DNA from: Reclinomonas americana ATCC 50394
Taxonomy: Eukaryota > Jakobida > Jakobea > Jakobida
Direction: 5' to 3'
Assembly: GCA_048213135.1 (NCBI GenBank)
Contig: PS015009.1
Location: 806,001-870,000 of the forward strand
DNA: 64,000 nt
The notes under the pieces were generated by a model, which was not told the origin of the DNA, ran no database searches, and was given only the letters and a program-made list of their open reading frames with translations. Both the position numbers and the translations under genes were made by a program. Shown here piece after piece: positions 9,294 to 17,558 of this stretch. How positions within the stretch are numbered: position 1 is the stretch's first letter; each line of letters begins with the position of its first letter.

Positions 9294-9926
9294 CTACCTT
9301 AAATTCTTAATATACTTATGTGTAAAAATATATTTCTCATTTATAAGTTGGAAATAGTCTCTCAATAAAAATTGGGTTTTTACTATAGGGGTTATCATTT
9401 TAAACTCAGTGTTCTGAATTTTTATCCATGCAGAAGTAAGCCCATTTTCAAAAACAACTTTTATCCTATCTATTTGATCAAAAGAATAATCGCAAAGCGC
9501 ATAAGAAGGCGCACACTTTATTGAATCGTTATTAATACACACCAATCCATCCGGCATTTCTTCATCTTTACTATTTCTTACAACGCCCACCGGAAAGCCG
9601 CTTTTTACGTGATTATCTCTTATATCATAATTTATTTCAACTGGCACTTTCCCATCCTGAATTGTACTGTTAAGCATTAGAATTTTATTTTTCCTAATCC
9701 ACCTACCTTCACTAAATAAATTTTGATTAAAAGTGTTGAGTGTATAATAAAAAGTTCCGTCTGTGTATAATCTTAGCTTTACTTCCTGGTAGTGATCAGG
9801 AGCAGAGTAATAATATATTTTACATGCTTTACCTTTCTCATCTTTAGTCGCTACTTCATCCAGTTTCATTTTTTGAGAAAATGCGCTATGATACAAAAAA
9901 GCAGGTAGTAGAATTAATAATTTCAT
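9294..9926 (-). CDS. Secreted protein of unknown function, AT-rich
   Basis: A 210-residue protein with a signal peptide (about residues 1-17, ending in AFSQ). The mature part is mixed alpha/beta in appearance with two Cys pairs (around 130-155) and no domain I recognise. The gene is clearly more AT-rich than the neighbouring T9SS genes, and its upstream flank is the remains of a REP-associated transposase. Both facts suggest that it arrived by transfer. It marks the edge of the accessory region that runs to about 30.5 kb. Confidence 0.65.
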   Translation of the reverse strand: MKLLILLPAFLYHSAFSQKMKLDEVATKDEKGKACKIYYYSAPDHYQEVKLRLYTDGTFYYTLNTFNQNLFSEGRWIRKNKILMLNSTIQDGKVPVEINYDIRDNHVKSGFPVGVVRNSKDEEMPDGLVCINNDSIKCAPSYALCDYSFDQIDRIKVVFENGLTSAWIKIQNTEFKMITPIVKTQFLLRDYFQLINEKYIFTHKYIKNLR

Positions 9927-9938
9927 TAGTTATAATTT

Positions 9939-10178
9939 TTAACATTTCCGGACGTTTGTACTCCTTCTGGCAATTGTTTCATGAATGATCAAATTTACGT
10001 GATTGGTCATGACCAGCCATCTATGCAGGCGCATGCCTTTGTTCATCTGGCAATACCGAAGACTGTTTACCAATATTTCATTATGCGATTCCCTGCTGAC
10101 TATATCTACTCAGCCTGCAACTGAGAAAATCACAAAATAAGGAATGCCATCCCTTCCTACTTTATGCTTACCTGACAT
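9939..10178 (-). pseudogene. Truncated REP-associated tyrosine transposase (RAYT, Y1_Tnp family) remnant
   Basis: The reverse strand encodes about 80 codons matching the N-terminal part of RAYT proteins: an MSGKHK start, the PYFVIFSV strand, the NSLRYCQMNKGMRLHRW helix, then VMTNHVNLII. In intact relatives the last motif is (M)PNHVHLI and carries the metal-binding His-hydrophobic-His pair; here the second His is Asn. An in-frame TGA interrupts the frame where relatives have Trp, and the C-terminal half with the catalytic Tyr is missing. It is a dead fragment. Family knowledge: RAYTs mobilise REP/BIME palindromes, so its presence near a family of hairpin repeats is relevant. Confidence 0.75.
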
Positions 10179-10301
10179 AGCCAATAATTTACAACCCCGG
10201 AACAATGGTGCAGGGGAAGTAAAATTTAAAAAATCAATAATAACAACGGTATATTTGCCGGGGTTCAGTACGAATCCCATGATATCAATAAAAATAAAAC
10301 T

Positions 10302-11135
10302 ATGTATTTAAAAAGATTGATGATTGCAGCAACACTGTTGCTGGCAGTTGGCGCTAATGCTCAACAGGTGAACCTGGCTTTGGTCAAAGGAAAAAAATAT
10401 GAAGTAACCAGTACGACGAAAGTTACATCTGTAGCCAGTGTTATGGGCCAGGAGATGGAAAGCACGGCCAGCACCTCCACTACGGAACAGGTTGAAGTAA
10501 AAGACGTCAGCAAAAAGCAGATCGACCTGGTGTCTACAATTACCCAAATGAAAGTCAACGCGGTAGCCATGGGGCAGGAAACGAATTTTGACAGCGATAA
10601 AAAAGACAATACAGGTCCGGGTGCGGAAGAAATGGGCAAGGGCATCAACAAACCAAGAAACATTACGATTGATGAAAACGGCAAGGTTATAAAAGAAGAT
10701 AAGGATGAAAACGCCGGTGTTGCCACTTCAACGATGGGTGTGACTGAGCAAAGCGGTCTTTCATTGGTGAAAGAAGGGTTTATTGGCAAAACGATTACGA
10801 CCGGCGCTTCCTGGATGGATTCAACAATCACCAACAGGGATAAAATAACAACCAAAACAGCCGGCACTTATATCGCAAAGAGTATAGAAGGCAATATTGC
10901 CGTTATTGGATTCGATGGCATTACAACTGTAACCGGTACCATGGAGCAAATGGGCCAGGAGATGGAGATGAAATCCAGCAGTAAGATAACCATGGAAATA
11001 AAACTGGACATGGAAACCGGTGTTATTTTAGAAAACACATCTACCAGTACCGGCGATATGACAATTGAAGCTGCAGGAATGAGTATACCAGTGGCGATAA
11101 AGACAACGAGTGTGATGAAGACGATAAAGTTATAA
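10302..11135 (+). CDS. Secreted protein of unknown function (DUF6263-like)
   Basis: A 277-residue exported protein with a clear signal peptide (about 1-20, LLAVGANAQ). The mature chain is rich in Thr, Ser, Met and Lys and alternates short strands, with TMGVTEQSGLSLV in the middle and two similar GQEME segments (near residues 48 and 223). The overall look matches a group of Bacteroidota periplasmic proteins (DUF6263, tentative) of unknown role. It has no clear operon partner and ends at a strong terminator (11156-11186). Its composition is closer to the core genes than to the AT-rich genes on both sides. Confidence 0.7.
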   Translation: MYLKRLMIAATLLLAVGANAQQVNLALVKGKKYEVTSTTKVTSVASVMGQEMESTASTSTTEQVEVKDVSKKQIDLVSTITQMKVNAVAMGQETNFDSDKKDNTGPGAEEMGKGINKPRNITIDENGKVIKEDKDENAGVATSTMGVTEQSGLSLVKEGFIGKTITTGASWMDSTITNRDKITTKTAGTYIAKSIEGNIAVIGFDGITTVTGTMEQMGQEMEMKSSSKITMEIKLDMETGVILENTSTSTGDMTIEAAGMSIPVAIKTTSVMKTIKL

Positions 11136-11155
11136 TGATATCATTAAAAATTTGG

Positions 11156-11186
11156 ACTGCCGCTTTTATGTAAAGCGGCAGTTTTG
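11156..11186 (+). terminator. Rho-independent terminator of the 10302 gene
   Basis: An 11-bp perfect stem (ACTGCCGCTTT / AAAGCGGCAGT) with a 5-base loop is followed by a T-rich tail (TTTGGTTT). It lies 20 bases after the stop. Confidence 0.8.
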
Positions 11187-11262
11187 GTTTAAATACTACG
11201 GAAAATGCTATCTGTATCAATAAAGGTTTTATTGCAAGGCCTGACGCCAGAAGGGAATACTA

Positions 11263-11538
11263 TTAGTCATAACCTATCGGGAACCATATGCCTCGCCTAT
11301 TAGGAGGGTTCATATTCGGTATTACATGCCCCTGATCTAAAGTACGAATATCAATACCCTCAATTGCCTTTTTAATATCCGGCATCGGTATTTCATAAAA
11401 TATCTTCTTATTCATTAAATTGATTGCATCAGCATAATCAATTGCAGTTACTCCACACCCAATTCCTATGCCTGGCGGGAAACCAAATGCACTATCAATT
11501 TCAAATTCGAACCAGTACCTTTTATAGATGTTATTCAT
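11263..11538 (-). CDS. Small orphan immunity-like protein (91 residues)
   Basis: A 91-residue soluble protein beginning with YKRYWFEFEI, then PGIGIGCGVTAIDYADAINL and ending near RRGIWFPIGY. I recognise this pattern as a small Bacteroidota family often found beside polymorphic toxins, but no function is established; immunity is an inference from context. It is AT-rich, on the minus strand, and its start is about 50 bases from a copy of the hairpin repeat. No toxin tip lies immediately upstream, so it would be an orphan. Confidence 0.6.
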   Translation of the reverse strand: MNNIYKRYWFEFEIDSAFGFPPGIGIGCGVTAIDYADAINLMNKKIFYEIPMPDIKKAIEGIDIRTLDQGHVIPNMNPPNRRGIWFPIGYD

Positions 11539-11590
11539 GTCTATCCTTGCATTCTTTTATAACAGTTGGCTTGGTTTTGGGTGATGATAT

Positions 11591-11663
11591 CAACCCGGAC
11601 ACAGTCCGGTAGAATTTACAGACACCAGTGACCCGCTGAAGCGGAACACTGGCGCCAGAGAGG
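11591..11663 (+). repeat. Multi-hairpin repeat, copy R1
   Basis: Contains hairpin B (CCGGAC-ACA-GTCCGG, 11595-11609) and hairpin C, whose outer stem is CCAGTG / CACTGG and whose inner stem is CCGCT-GA-AGCGG. It starts 8 bases beyond the stop of the 11671 gene. Near-identical copies are at 15302, 19044 and 19170. Confidence 0.85.
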
Positions 11664-11670
11664 CCAGAGG

Positions 11671-12321
11671 TTAGTCCTTAGTTTTAAATACCTGTAAACT
11701 CCAGAAAGTTTCACCATCATCCCCTCCAATTCGGTAAATAAAGTCGTTCTGGGAACAAAACTCCTCAACTACTCTCAAATAATTAATATGTGTCCATCCT
11801 TCGATATTAAATAATGAAGTCACACTATCTATAAAATCCGGGGTGAAATGGTTTTCAAAACTAGAGATAATAAAACAGGAAGAATAATCAAAGAAGAATT
11901 TTGTTAAATACGCAAAATTCTGATGAGTTACTCTTGCCACAAAAGCAATTCTACTCATACCGTTTGGCAAACTAATTTCTTTTTGAATAAAGTCTTCGTC
12001 ATTTAACTCTCCCTTATCAATTAACCCTTTATAACTTTTAATACGACTAATAAGGGTGGGCGAATGCTCAATTGCAAAAAGAACTTTTTCTTTCGGGTCA
12101 TTAAGCATTATTTGTAGTGCTTCATCCTTAAAGTCAGTAACTAAGTTTGTAAACAGGTGTTTATCTGTTCTATTGGACATTAGTCCTTCAAAAGAGTATT
12201 CAACCAATTCGTACTTATTTATTAAGTTACCTTCTATCGGTAAAGGAAAAGACTCATACGACTTTAAAGCATTGAAAGAATTATAATCCTTCAGTAAGTC
12301 ATCGTACTTAATAACTTTCAT
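11671..12321 (-). CDS. Orphan protein of unknown function, possible immunity protein (216 residues)
   Basis: A 216-residue soluble protein with no signal peptide or membrane helix. It has a charged N-terminal half and an aromatic-rich C-terminal half (FFFDYSSCFIISSF, then EGWTHINYLRVVEEF). I do not recognise a domain. It is AT-rich, lies on the minus strand, and sits between two copies of the hairpin repeat (R1 just after its stop, R2 about 55 bases before its start). That boundary pattern, shared with the neighbouring small genes, suggests a mobile module; immunity to an RHS tip is only one possibility. Confidence 0.6.
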   Translation of the reverse strand: MKVIKYDDLLKDYNSFNALKSYESFPLPIEGNLINKYELVEYSFEGLMSNRTDKHLFTNLVTDFKDEALQIMLNDPKEKVLFAIEHSPTLISRIKSYKGLIDKGELNDEDFIQKEISLPNGMSRIAFVARVTHQNFAYLTKFFFDYSSCFIISSFENHFTPDFIDSVTSLFNIEGWTHINYLRVVEEFCSQNDFIYRIGGDDGETFWSLQVFKTKD

Positions 12322-12376
12322 ACTTTATTGGTAATTATGGTGTTGTTTAAGGTTGTCATTATTTTTATTTGGGTGC

Positions 12377-12457
12377 TCTCTGGCGCAAGTGTTCTGCTTC
12401 AGCGGGTCACTTGTGCCAAAAAAAGTGATCTTTCAGAACTCTTACGCAAGAGAGGGG
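12377..12457. repeat. Inverted pair of hairpin-repeat copies (R2 minus, degenerate R2' plus)
   Basis: 12377-12417 is a reverse-orientation hairpin C whose outer stem reads CAAGTG / CACTTG instead of CCAGTG / CACTGG: both sides changed together. 12423-12457 is a degenerate forward copy (AAGTGATCTT...CAGAACTCTTACGC) closest to R5. The head-to-head layout resembles bacterial BIMEs. Hairpin B is absent. Confidence 0.7.
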
Positions 12458-12472
12458 CCAGCCACAGCTAAG

Positions 12473-12928
12473 TCAAAAGGTCCGAAGTTGTGACAAAAAT
12501 AGAATTAAAAAATAAAGCTCCGTTGCTTCATCTTCCGTATCAAGATTCATATGATAATACCGACTTTCAACCGCAATCAACTTAGGGTTCCCTATCGATC
12601 CCACCTCGATATCATTCTTAAATAATCTAAAGGCCGGTCTTTTAAAGTACCGTACTTTTAGCGAGAGGGCTGTAGCATCATACAATAAGGAGTAATACCA
12701 GCCCCTGGCTCTTTCTAATGAGATAACATGAGGAAGACTTTGAAACCTAATATCCACTCTTTGCTTCAAGAAAAAGGTGTACAATGAGGATTCGAAAATA
12801 AGTTCTTCATTTTTATAAAACTGTGAAATAACTTTCATTCCCAATTTGCGCTTCACAAAGAGAAGCTGGTCCCCGCCTTTAATTACAGTTATATCTGTTG
12901 CCTGCCTGATTGCTAAAGTCATACTCAA
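12473..12928 (-). CDS. Orphan protein of unknown function (151 residues)
   Basis: A 151-residue protein made of alternating hydrophobic and charged strands (LFVKRKLGMKVISQFY, SLKVRYFKRPAFRLF, GNPKLIAVESRYYHM), suggesting a small all-beta barrel; no family is recognised with confidence. There is no signal peptide. It is minus-strand and AT-rich, has hairpin repeats just after its stop (12377-12457), and a degenerate repeat fragment lies before its start (12963-12985). The ATG chosen is the first Met; the third codon is also Met. Confidence 0.55.
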   Translation of the reverse strand: MSMTLAIRQATDITVIKGGDQLLFVKRKLGMKVISQFYKNEELIFESSLYTFFLKQRVDIRFQSLPHVISLERARGWYYSLLYDATALSLKVRYFKRPAFRLFKNDIEVGSIGNPKLIAVESRYYHMNLDTEDEATELYFLILFLSQLRTF

Positions 12929-12962
12929 TATTAAGAACTATTTTCCGCAAGTAACCAGTTGG

Positions 12963-12985
12963 AGCAGAACACTTGAGCCAAATGG
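12963..12985 (+). repeat. Fragment of the hairpin repeat (R3)
   Basis: The stretch GCAGAACACTTGAGCCA matches the 3' arm of hairpin C in copy R5 (GCAGAACACTTGCGCCA) with one change. No 5' arm is visible, so this is a decayed copy. Confidence 0.5.
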
Positions 12986-13045
12986 ATGAGATGGACTTCG
13001 CCAAAACAAAACGTGGTTAGTGATAACGCCAACTGAGGCGAAAAA

Positions 13046-13396
13046 TTATTCTTCAATTTTGCCGGCGATACTTTTTGCTATTTGCTGCAACTCTTCCAAA
13101 GACATATTGGACATGGCCTGTTTCCAGTTGTGAACTGGCTGGCTGCGTTTTAGTTTGTACAGGGGGTGCGTGGAGGGGAGGTTTTCATCAGCGTTGGGTG
13201 TCCATTGCAGGAGATCGTGGGGTTCGCAGAGGAGGACCTTACAGAGCAGCTCTATATGATCTAACCGGAAAGTATGCCGCTGGTTGTGCAATAACAGGTG
13301 CGCAGTGTGAGAAGAGAAACCTGACTTTACCAGGAAACTGAAAGGCCGCTCTATACCACGGGCGCTGAGCACGGGGCCAATATTCAAGACTAACAT
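13046..13396 (-). CDS. XRE-type helix-turn-helix transcriptional regulator
   Basis: A 116-residue protein whose first 70 residues have the Cro/C1-type pattern: NIGPVLSARGI, a recognition-helix region (SGFSSHTAHLLLHNQ) and the family-typical DHIELLCKVLLCEPHDLLQWTPN. The tail is a short helical segment (SLEELQQIAKSIAGKIEE). It probably binds DNA as a dimer; its targets are unknown. It stands alone on the minus strand upstream of the orphan genes, with about 1 kb of repeats before it, and could regulate them or itself. Confidence 0.8.
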   Translation of the reverse strand: MLVLNIGPVLSARGIERPFSFLVKSGFSSHTAHLLLHNQRHTFRLDHIELLCKVLLCEPHDLLQWTPNADENLPSTHPLYKLKRSQPVHNWKQAMSNMSLEELQQIAKSIAGKIEE

Positions 13397-13574
13397 AAGG
13401 GGTACGGTTTACTGTAACTTATTTACTTAAAAAATAAAAGTACTAAGCTGAAATCATAAAGCAATAAGTAAAAAGTTCAAATAAAATATCTGAGTTTGGG
13501 AAGTATATTTCTAAATATTAAAACAATGCAATAAGAAATTAAAAATGAGTGATTAACAGTTAAAAATATGTCTT

Positions 13575-13757
13575 GAGTTCCCGTAATGCAGTAATGAAAA
13601 TGTAAAAATAAGTTGCGAGCTCTCGTAAAGAAGGCGTTAAAAGATAAAATTAAGGCGTGAACTTGCGCAACGAAGGAGTGAGAAGTTAAAATGGTGGTAT
13701 CAACTCTCGCAACGAAGGAATGAAAAAATAAAAATGAGATGGAAACTTGCGCAACCC
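13575..13757. repeat. Degenerate 42-bp tandem repeat, 4.3 copies
   Basis: Four 42-43-base units begin with GAGTTCCCGTAA, GAGCTCTCGTAA, GAACTTGCGCAA and AACTCTCGCAAC, and a partial fifth begins AACTTGCGCAAC. Each continues with a GAAGGaaTGA-like purine block and an A-rich tail. It lies upstream of the HTH gene on its promoter side. No coding frame runs through it. Confidence 0.6.
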
Positions 13758-13872
13758 TGTTGAGATGCCGGGTTTGGGCTCCCGCCGCCAGCGGAACAAA
13801 CTTTGATTTAGCTTTGTACTACCGTGGTTTCCACTTCTGATCTCAATTGTACCGGTGACTAATGAGGCTACG

Positions 13873-14262
13873 TGTTTTGGCTGAATATAACCCACCAAGC
13901 GTTCCTACGGAACGCGGCGCCGGACTTCATATCCCTTGCCTACCTACAAGATGCCCCGATGGGGCAAGGTGCAGTTTCAGGTTTGGGATGCTATTACACA
14001 CCTGCGAAGAAACTTCATGTTTTGGTTGAATATAACCCACCAGGCGTTCCTACGGAACACGGCGCCTGACTTCGTATTCCTTGTCTACCTACAAGATGCC
14101 CCGATGGGGCAAGGTGTGGTTACAGGTTTTGGATGCTATTGTACGCCTGTTAATGAAACTTCGTATTTTGGTCGAATATAACCCACCAGGCGTTCCTACG
14201 GAACGCGGCGCCGGACTTCATGCTCTTTGGCTACCCACAAGATGCCCCGATGGGGCAAGGAG
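13873..14262. repeat. 145-bp tandem repeat, three copies, with two palindromes per unit
   Basis: Copies are in register at GAATATAACCC (13883, 14028, 14174), giving periods of 145 and 146. Each unit holds the palindromes GCGTTCC-TAC-GGAACGC and TGCCCC-GAT-GGGGCA. The third copy ends after the second palindrome. Frames that run through it are an artefact of the repeat. Palindromes of this kind recur as intergenic families in Bacteroidota. Confidence 0.8.
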
Positions 14263-14400
14263 CTTTGGTAGTGTTCCATACAGGATGAGGGCTACCTAAT
14301 AGACAGAAGATACATACCCCGGTAAATAAATGCAGCTGATCTTTACCCACGCCGGTGGGCATTTGTACTCAATACCTGCTACTCATTACTACCTACCCGA

Positions 14401-15021
14401 TTACTTCAACCTGCTGATGACGTGTTTGGTTAAACCTGTATATTCCACAATTTTACTGATGGGTTCCCCTTTCCTCTTCATGGCTTTGGCCATGGCGCGG
14501 GCTTTACGGTCTTCGGTAGTTTTGACGGCTTCCTCCAGTTCCTTCTGGTGTCGCTCCTTTATTTTATAGGGCGGCACATACTTTAGGCTATCGGCCAGTT
14601 CGGTGAGCAGACCGGTTTCAGTAAAACTGTAGTACCCGGTGGGGCTAATGATGAAATGATCGAGGATCTTAATATTAATAAGTTCCCCGCACTGGATCAA
14701 CTGGTTGGTGAGGTCTTTATCGGCTGCGGAAGGCATGGTATTACCGGAGGGATGGTTGTGCACGAGTATGATACTGATAGCTTTTTTCTGCAGCGGGATG
14801 CTGAAGATTTCCATGGGCTCGGCGATGGTTTGCGTGGCGCTGCCCATGCTTACGAGTTCGATATTGAGGATTTTACAGGCATTGCTGAGGCTGATGACCC
14901 AGAAATGCTCCCGGTTGCGATCGATACGGCTTTCCCGCATAAGGATGCGCCGCATAATCTCGAACACTTCCATGGGGTTCATCACTTTGCTCTTTTCGTC
15001 GGGTGTCAATTTAATATTCAT
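14401..15021 (-). CDS. RadC-like JAB/MPN domain protein
   Basis: A 206-residue protein of the RadC family. The JAMM metal site is visible as HNHPSG at residues 88-93 followed by Asp101 (PSAADKDL). Before it are the usual hydrophobic strands; after it is a helical, Lys/Glu-rich tail ending in a small helix-turn-helix-like segment (ISKIVEYTGLTKHVISRL). It lacks the N-terminal helix-hairpin-helix of full-length RadC, as in many copies carried on mobile and accessory regions. The biochemical role of the family is unsettled despite the DNA repair name. It sits between the tandem repeats and the orphan RHS module. Confidence 0.85.
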   Translation of the reverse strand: MNIKLTPDEKSKVMNPMEVFEIMRRILMRESRIDRNREHFWVISLSNACKILNIELVSMGSATQTIAEPMEIFSIPLQKKAISIILVHNHPSGNTMPSAADKDLTNQLIQCGELINIKILDHFIISPTGYYSFTETGLLTELADSLKYVPPYKIKERHQKELEEAVKTTEDRKARAMAKAMKRKGEPISKIVEYTGLTKHVISRLK

Positions 15022-15458
15022 TTGGTACGGCTTAAAGATATACTATTACGTTTCTTACTCCTTTGCCCAACCAGGCAAATAAGTTCATGTAAAATATATA
15101 ATAAGACGACCGGGACGATTGCGGGAACTACGTATGAGGGAGGGGAATTTTCTTTTGGGAATGGGTTTTAAAAACGGAAGGGTTGGTTATGAATGTGGGC
15201 TCCGTTTCGAGTGTTTTATCAACCAACACGGCAGGAATTATTCATGTTATTAAAAAACCGATGGAAGTATTCCACCGGTTAAAATATGTTGAGGACAATA
15301 TTAACCCGGACACAGTCCGGTAGAATTTACAGACACCAGTGACCTGCCAAGGCGGAACACTGGCGCTAGAAGGGGAACACTGCACCAAGGAGCGTTGAAT
15401 TTACAGGCTCCAGTGTTCTTCACTCACTAGTACCAAAAAGGGTAATTCAATGCGCCAC
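15022..15458. other. Intergenic region with hairpin repeats
   Basis: Holds the upstream flank of the RadC-like gene, the hairpin A-like element 15256-15280, repeat R4 (15302-15373) and a partial copy (15375-15435). No gene is supported. Confidence 0.6.
15256..15435 (+). repeat. Multi-hairpin repeat, copy R4 plus a partial copy
   Basis: Hairpin A analogue AACCGATGGAA-GTA-TTCCACCGGTT (15256-15280), then hairpin B (CCGGACACAGTCCGG, about 15306-15320) and hairpin C with outer stem CCAGTG / CACTGG (15336-15363) and a changed inner loop. From 15375 a scrambled partial copy repeats GAATTTACAG and CCAGTGTTC. The order A-B-C is the same as in R5 and R6. Confidence 0.8.
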
Positions 15459-15836
15459 TTACTTATTTCTTCTGGCGCTCTTACGCAAAAAATTAAGATT
15501 TAATATTAAGAATAAAAAAAATATGACAAGAGAAAACGATTGTATTTTAAAACTAGTTACACTTACATCATTTATCCCAAAACCAAAAGAATATGTTACA
15601 ATTGCTGGCGTAAATGCAATAAGGTTAAAAGTGCCTAATAAAAGTGTTAAGCCAGTAAGATAAGCTCCTAAATTTCTTCTTATAATATACCCTATAATAC
15701 ATATCGCAATACATGATATGCCAAGATAATGCTTTTCGCTGAATATAATACTTGTTGTCGATACTATGTAGATCGCATGAACCATTGTCATTGCTAATAT
15801 TAGCAAAGGGATTAAATGAAGGTTTTTTTTTACCAT
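15459..15836 (-). CDS. Four-helix membrane protein, likely immunity partner of the orphan RHS tip
   Basis: A 125-residue protein with four hydrophobic helices (about residues 7-28, 36-52, 57-80 and 92-115) and a basic tail. Its ATG overlaps the stop of the upstream RHS tip ORF in an ATGGTAA arrangement, so the two are translationally coupled, as toxin/immunity pairs often are. Integral-membrane immunity proteins are known for pore-forming toxins, but no pore-forming domain is recognised in the tip, so that match is speculative. AT-rich; repeat R4 lies just after its stop. Confidence 0.65.
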   Translation of the reverse strand: MVKKNLHLIPLLILAMTMVHAIYIVSTTSIIFSEKHYLGISCIAICIIGYIIRRNLGAYLTGLTLLLGTFNLIAFTPAIVTYSFGFGINDVSVTSFKIQSFSLVIFFLFLILNLNFLRKSARRNK

Positions 15837-16853
15837 GGGAATGGAAATTTATTTTGTAGTGTAAAGCTACCACCTATAACAGTTTGAGTCTTTTGGGTTA
15901 CTTTTATTACTGGTGTGTTAATTAAAACGACTGATTTACTTACAAAGGTTGCATCAACAGATGCTTTAAATCCAAAAGTTGTTTGGCCAGCATTATTTCC
16001 TGTTAATTGCTCTTTAACAAATCCAACTGCGGAAACGCTGACATCCCCTCTATTACCAATTTTTACAGATGCCCCTGTTCCAACTGAAGTTGTTTGACTC
16101 ACTCCATTTTCATCTTTGGTTGTTTTTGTAGACATTTTAAGAGGAGCTCCAGGAGTATTTACTGTAGCAGATGTTGTGGTTTCAACTTGAGATAATGTTT
16201 GGGTTCCGAAAGAAAAATTAATCATACTCCCTCCTTTATTTTTAAAATAATCGGTAAAATTTGTCTCAAGCTCGACTTTTGATTGGAATACTGTTGTAGT
16301 GGTTTTATTTTCAACAGTTCCAGCAGTGGTTTTCGCCTCTGTTTTGACTTCCACACCTTTATTAAAATGCACTTCCCCCTTAAATGATGGCATCAAACGA
16401 CTCGCAGCTTGAAATAATTGTCTAAATCCTTCATAGAAATATCCTTGAGGAGGACCTGCTGATATCGACTCAAGCCCTTCCAATTCTATATGATTTGTAA
16501 CTTTATTTTCCGAAAAAGCATATGTAGAATTATAATTATATTCCTCAGAAAGCGGATCAATCTCTATAAACCTGCCTATCTGCGGATCATGATTTCTCCA
16601 TTTAAATTGAACACAGTTTAAATCAAAATCATCATCAAATCTTTGCCCCTGAAAGGTTTTCTCCTTATTGAGCATAGTTCCCGCCGCTTTGTTGCTTATC
16701 CCAGCCATCACCAATCCAAAAGGATAGTAATGCGTCTCCTCCAAAATCTGTCCCCTCACATGCGTTACCTGTAAATTATCAAAGAACACATTGATGTTAG
16801 GCGTGGTATTGCTGACATAGATATAAAGATAACCGTTCTTGTCTATAGGCATA
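15830..16853 (-). pseudogene. Orphan RHS module: end of RHS core plus an alternative C-terminal tip (3' part)
   Basis: This frame starts in mid-gene at the insertion point of the IS. Residues 1-107 repeat the end of the RHS core of the full gene at 19971 ([41 protein letters not shown]), then switch to an unrelated tip of about 230 residues, rich in Thr, Val and Lys and apparently all beta. I recognise no toxin domain in it. The other part of the module is at 18842-19024 on the far side of the IS. It has no signal peptide or N-terminal domain of its own, so it looks like a displaced tip held for recombination with the full RHS gene rather than an independent toxin. Confidence 0.7.
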
Positions 16854-16856
16854 TGT

Positions 16857-17229
16857 NNNNNNNNNNNNNNNNNNNNNNNNNNNNNNNNNNNNNNNNNNNN
16901 NNNNNNNNNNNNNNNNNNNNNNNNNNNNNNNNNNNNNNNNNNNNNNNNNNNNNNNNNNNNNNNNNNNNNNNNNNNNNNNNNNNNNNNNNNNNNNNNNNNN
17001 NNNNNNNNNNNNNNNNNNNNNNNNNNNNNNNNNNNNNNNNNNNNNNNNNNNNNNNNNNNNNNNNNNNNNNNNNNNNNNNNNNNNNNNNNNNNNNNNNNNN
17101 NNNNNNNNNNNNNNNNNNNNNNNNNNNNNNNNNNNNNNNNNNNNNNNNNNNNNNNNNNNNNNNNNNNNNNNNNNNNNNNNNNNNNNNNNNNNNNNNNNNN
17201 NNNNNNNNNNNNNNNNNNNNNNNNNNNNN
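16857..17229. other. Scaffold gap (Ns)
   Basis: 373 unknown bases. The flanks (TGT before, TGTAACCC after) suggest that the true gap is zero or negative. Confidence 0.95.
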
Positions 17230-17291
17230 TGTAACCCCTCCTAAAAATCGGACCGTTTAAAAGTATGATTTTTTACCTTTAAATAGTCGAT

Positions 17292-17558
17292 ATGAAAAAG
17301 TCCAAACACAGCGAGGCACAAATAGCCTCAGCGCTTAAAGAGTATGAGAATGGCCGCAAGTCAGAAGATATCTGTCGCGAGTTGGGTATCGCCAAAGTGA
17401 CGTTTTATGCCTGGAAGAAGAAGTATTCCGGTATGGATAGTGAGCAGCTGAAACGGCTCAAAGAGCTGGAAGAAGAGAACCGTAAGCTCAAGCAGATGTA
17501 TGCTGATCTGGCTCTTGATAACCGGATGCTTAAGGATGTAGTTTCAAAAAAGTGGTAA
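17292..17558 (+). CDS. IS3-family transposase OrfA
   Basis: 88 residues: an N-terminal helix-turn-helix (SEAQIASALKEYENG...ICRELGIAKVTFYAWKKKY), then a leucine-zipper-like helix (LKRLKELEEENRKLKQ) that mediates OrfA multimers. The last codons contain A-AAA-AAG in exact phase for a -1 slip at about 17546-17552, and OrfB lies in the -1 frame. By family precedent this makes the OrfAB transposase. Confidence 0.93.
   Translation: MKKSKHSEAQIASALKEYENGRKSEDICRELGIAKVTFYAWKKKYSGMDSEQLKRLKELEEENRKLKQMYADLALDNRMLKDVVSKKW

Larger units (their letters stand above)
13397..14400. other. Gene-free stretch dominated by tandem repeats
   Basis: About 1 kb between the HTH gene and the RadC-like gene. It contains the AT-rich upstream region of the HTH gene (13397-13570), the 42-bp array, a spacer and the 145-bp array. 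I see no supported gene. Confidence 0.6.

Noticed and set aside
13575-14262. Possible CRISPR array
   Set aside because: Units are contiguous without unique spacers, degenerate, and no cas genes are present.
13872-14299. Three overlapping plus-strand ORFs of 65-81 codons
   Set aside because: They run through the 145-bp tandem repeat in different frames and encode the same repeat peptide; an artefact of repeat length.
15830-16853. Independent RHS gene with its own start at 16852
   Set aside because: The Met is an internal residue of the RHS core exactly at the IS junction; there is no signal peptide or RBS, and the other core half lies beyond the IS.
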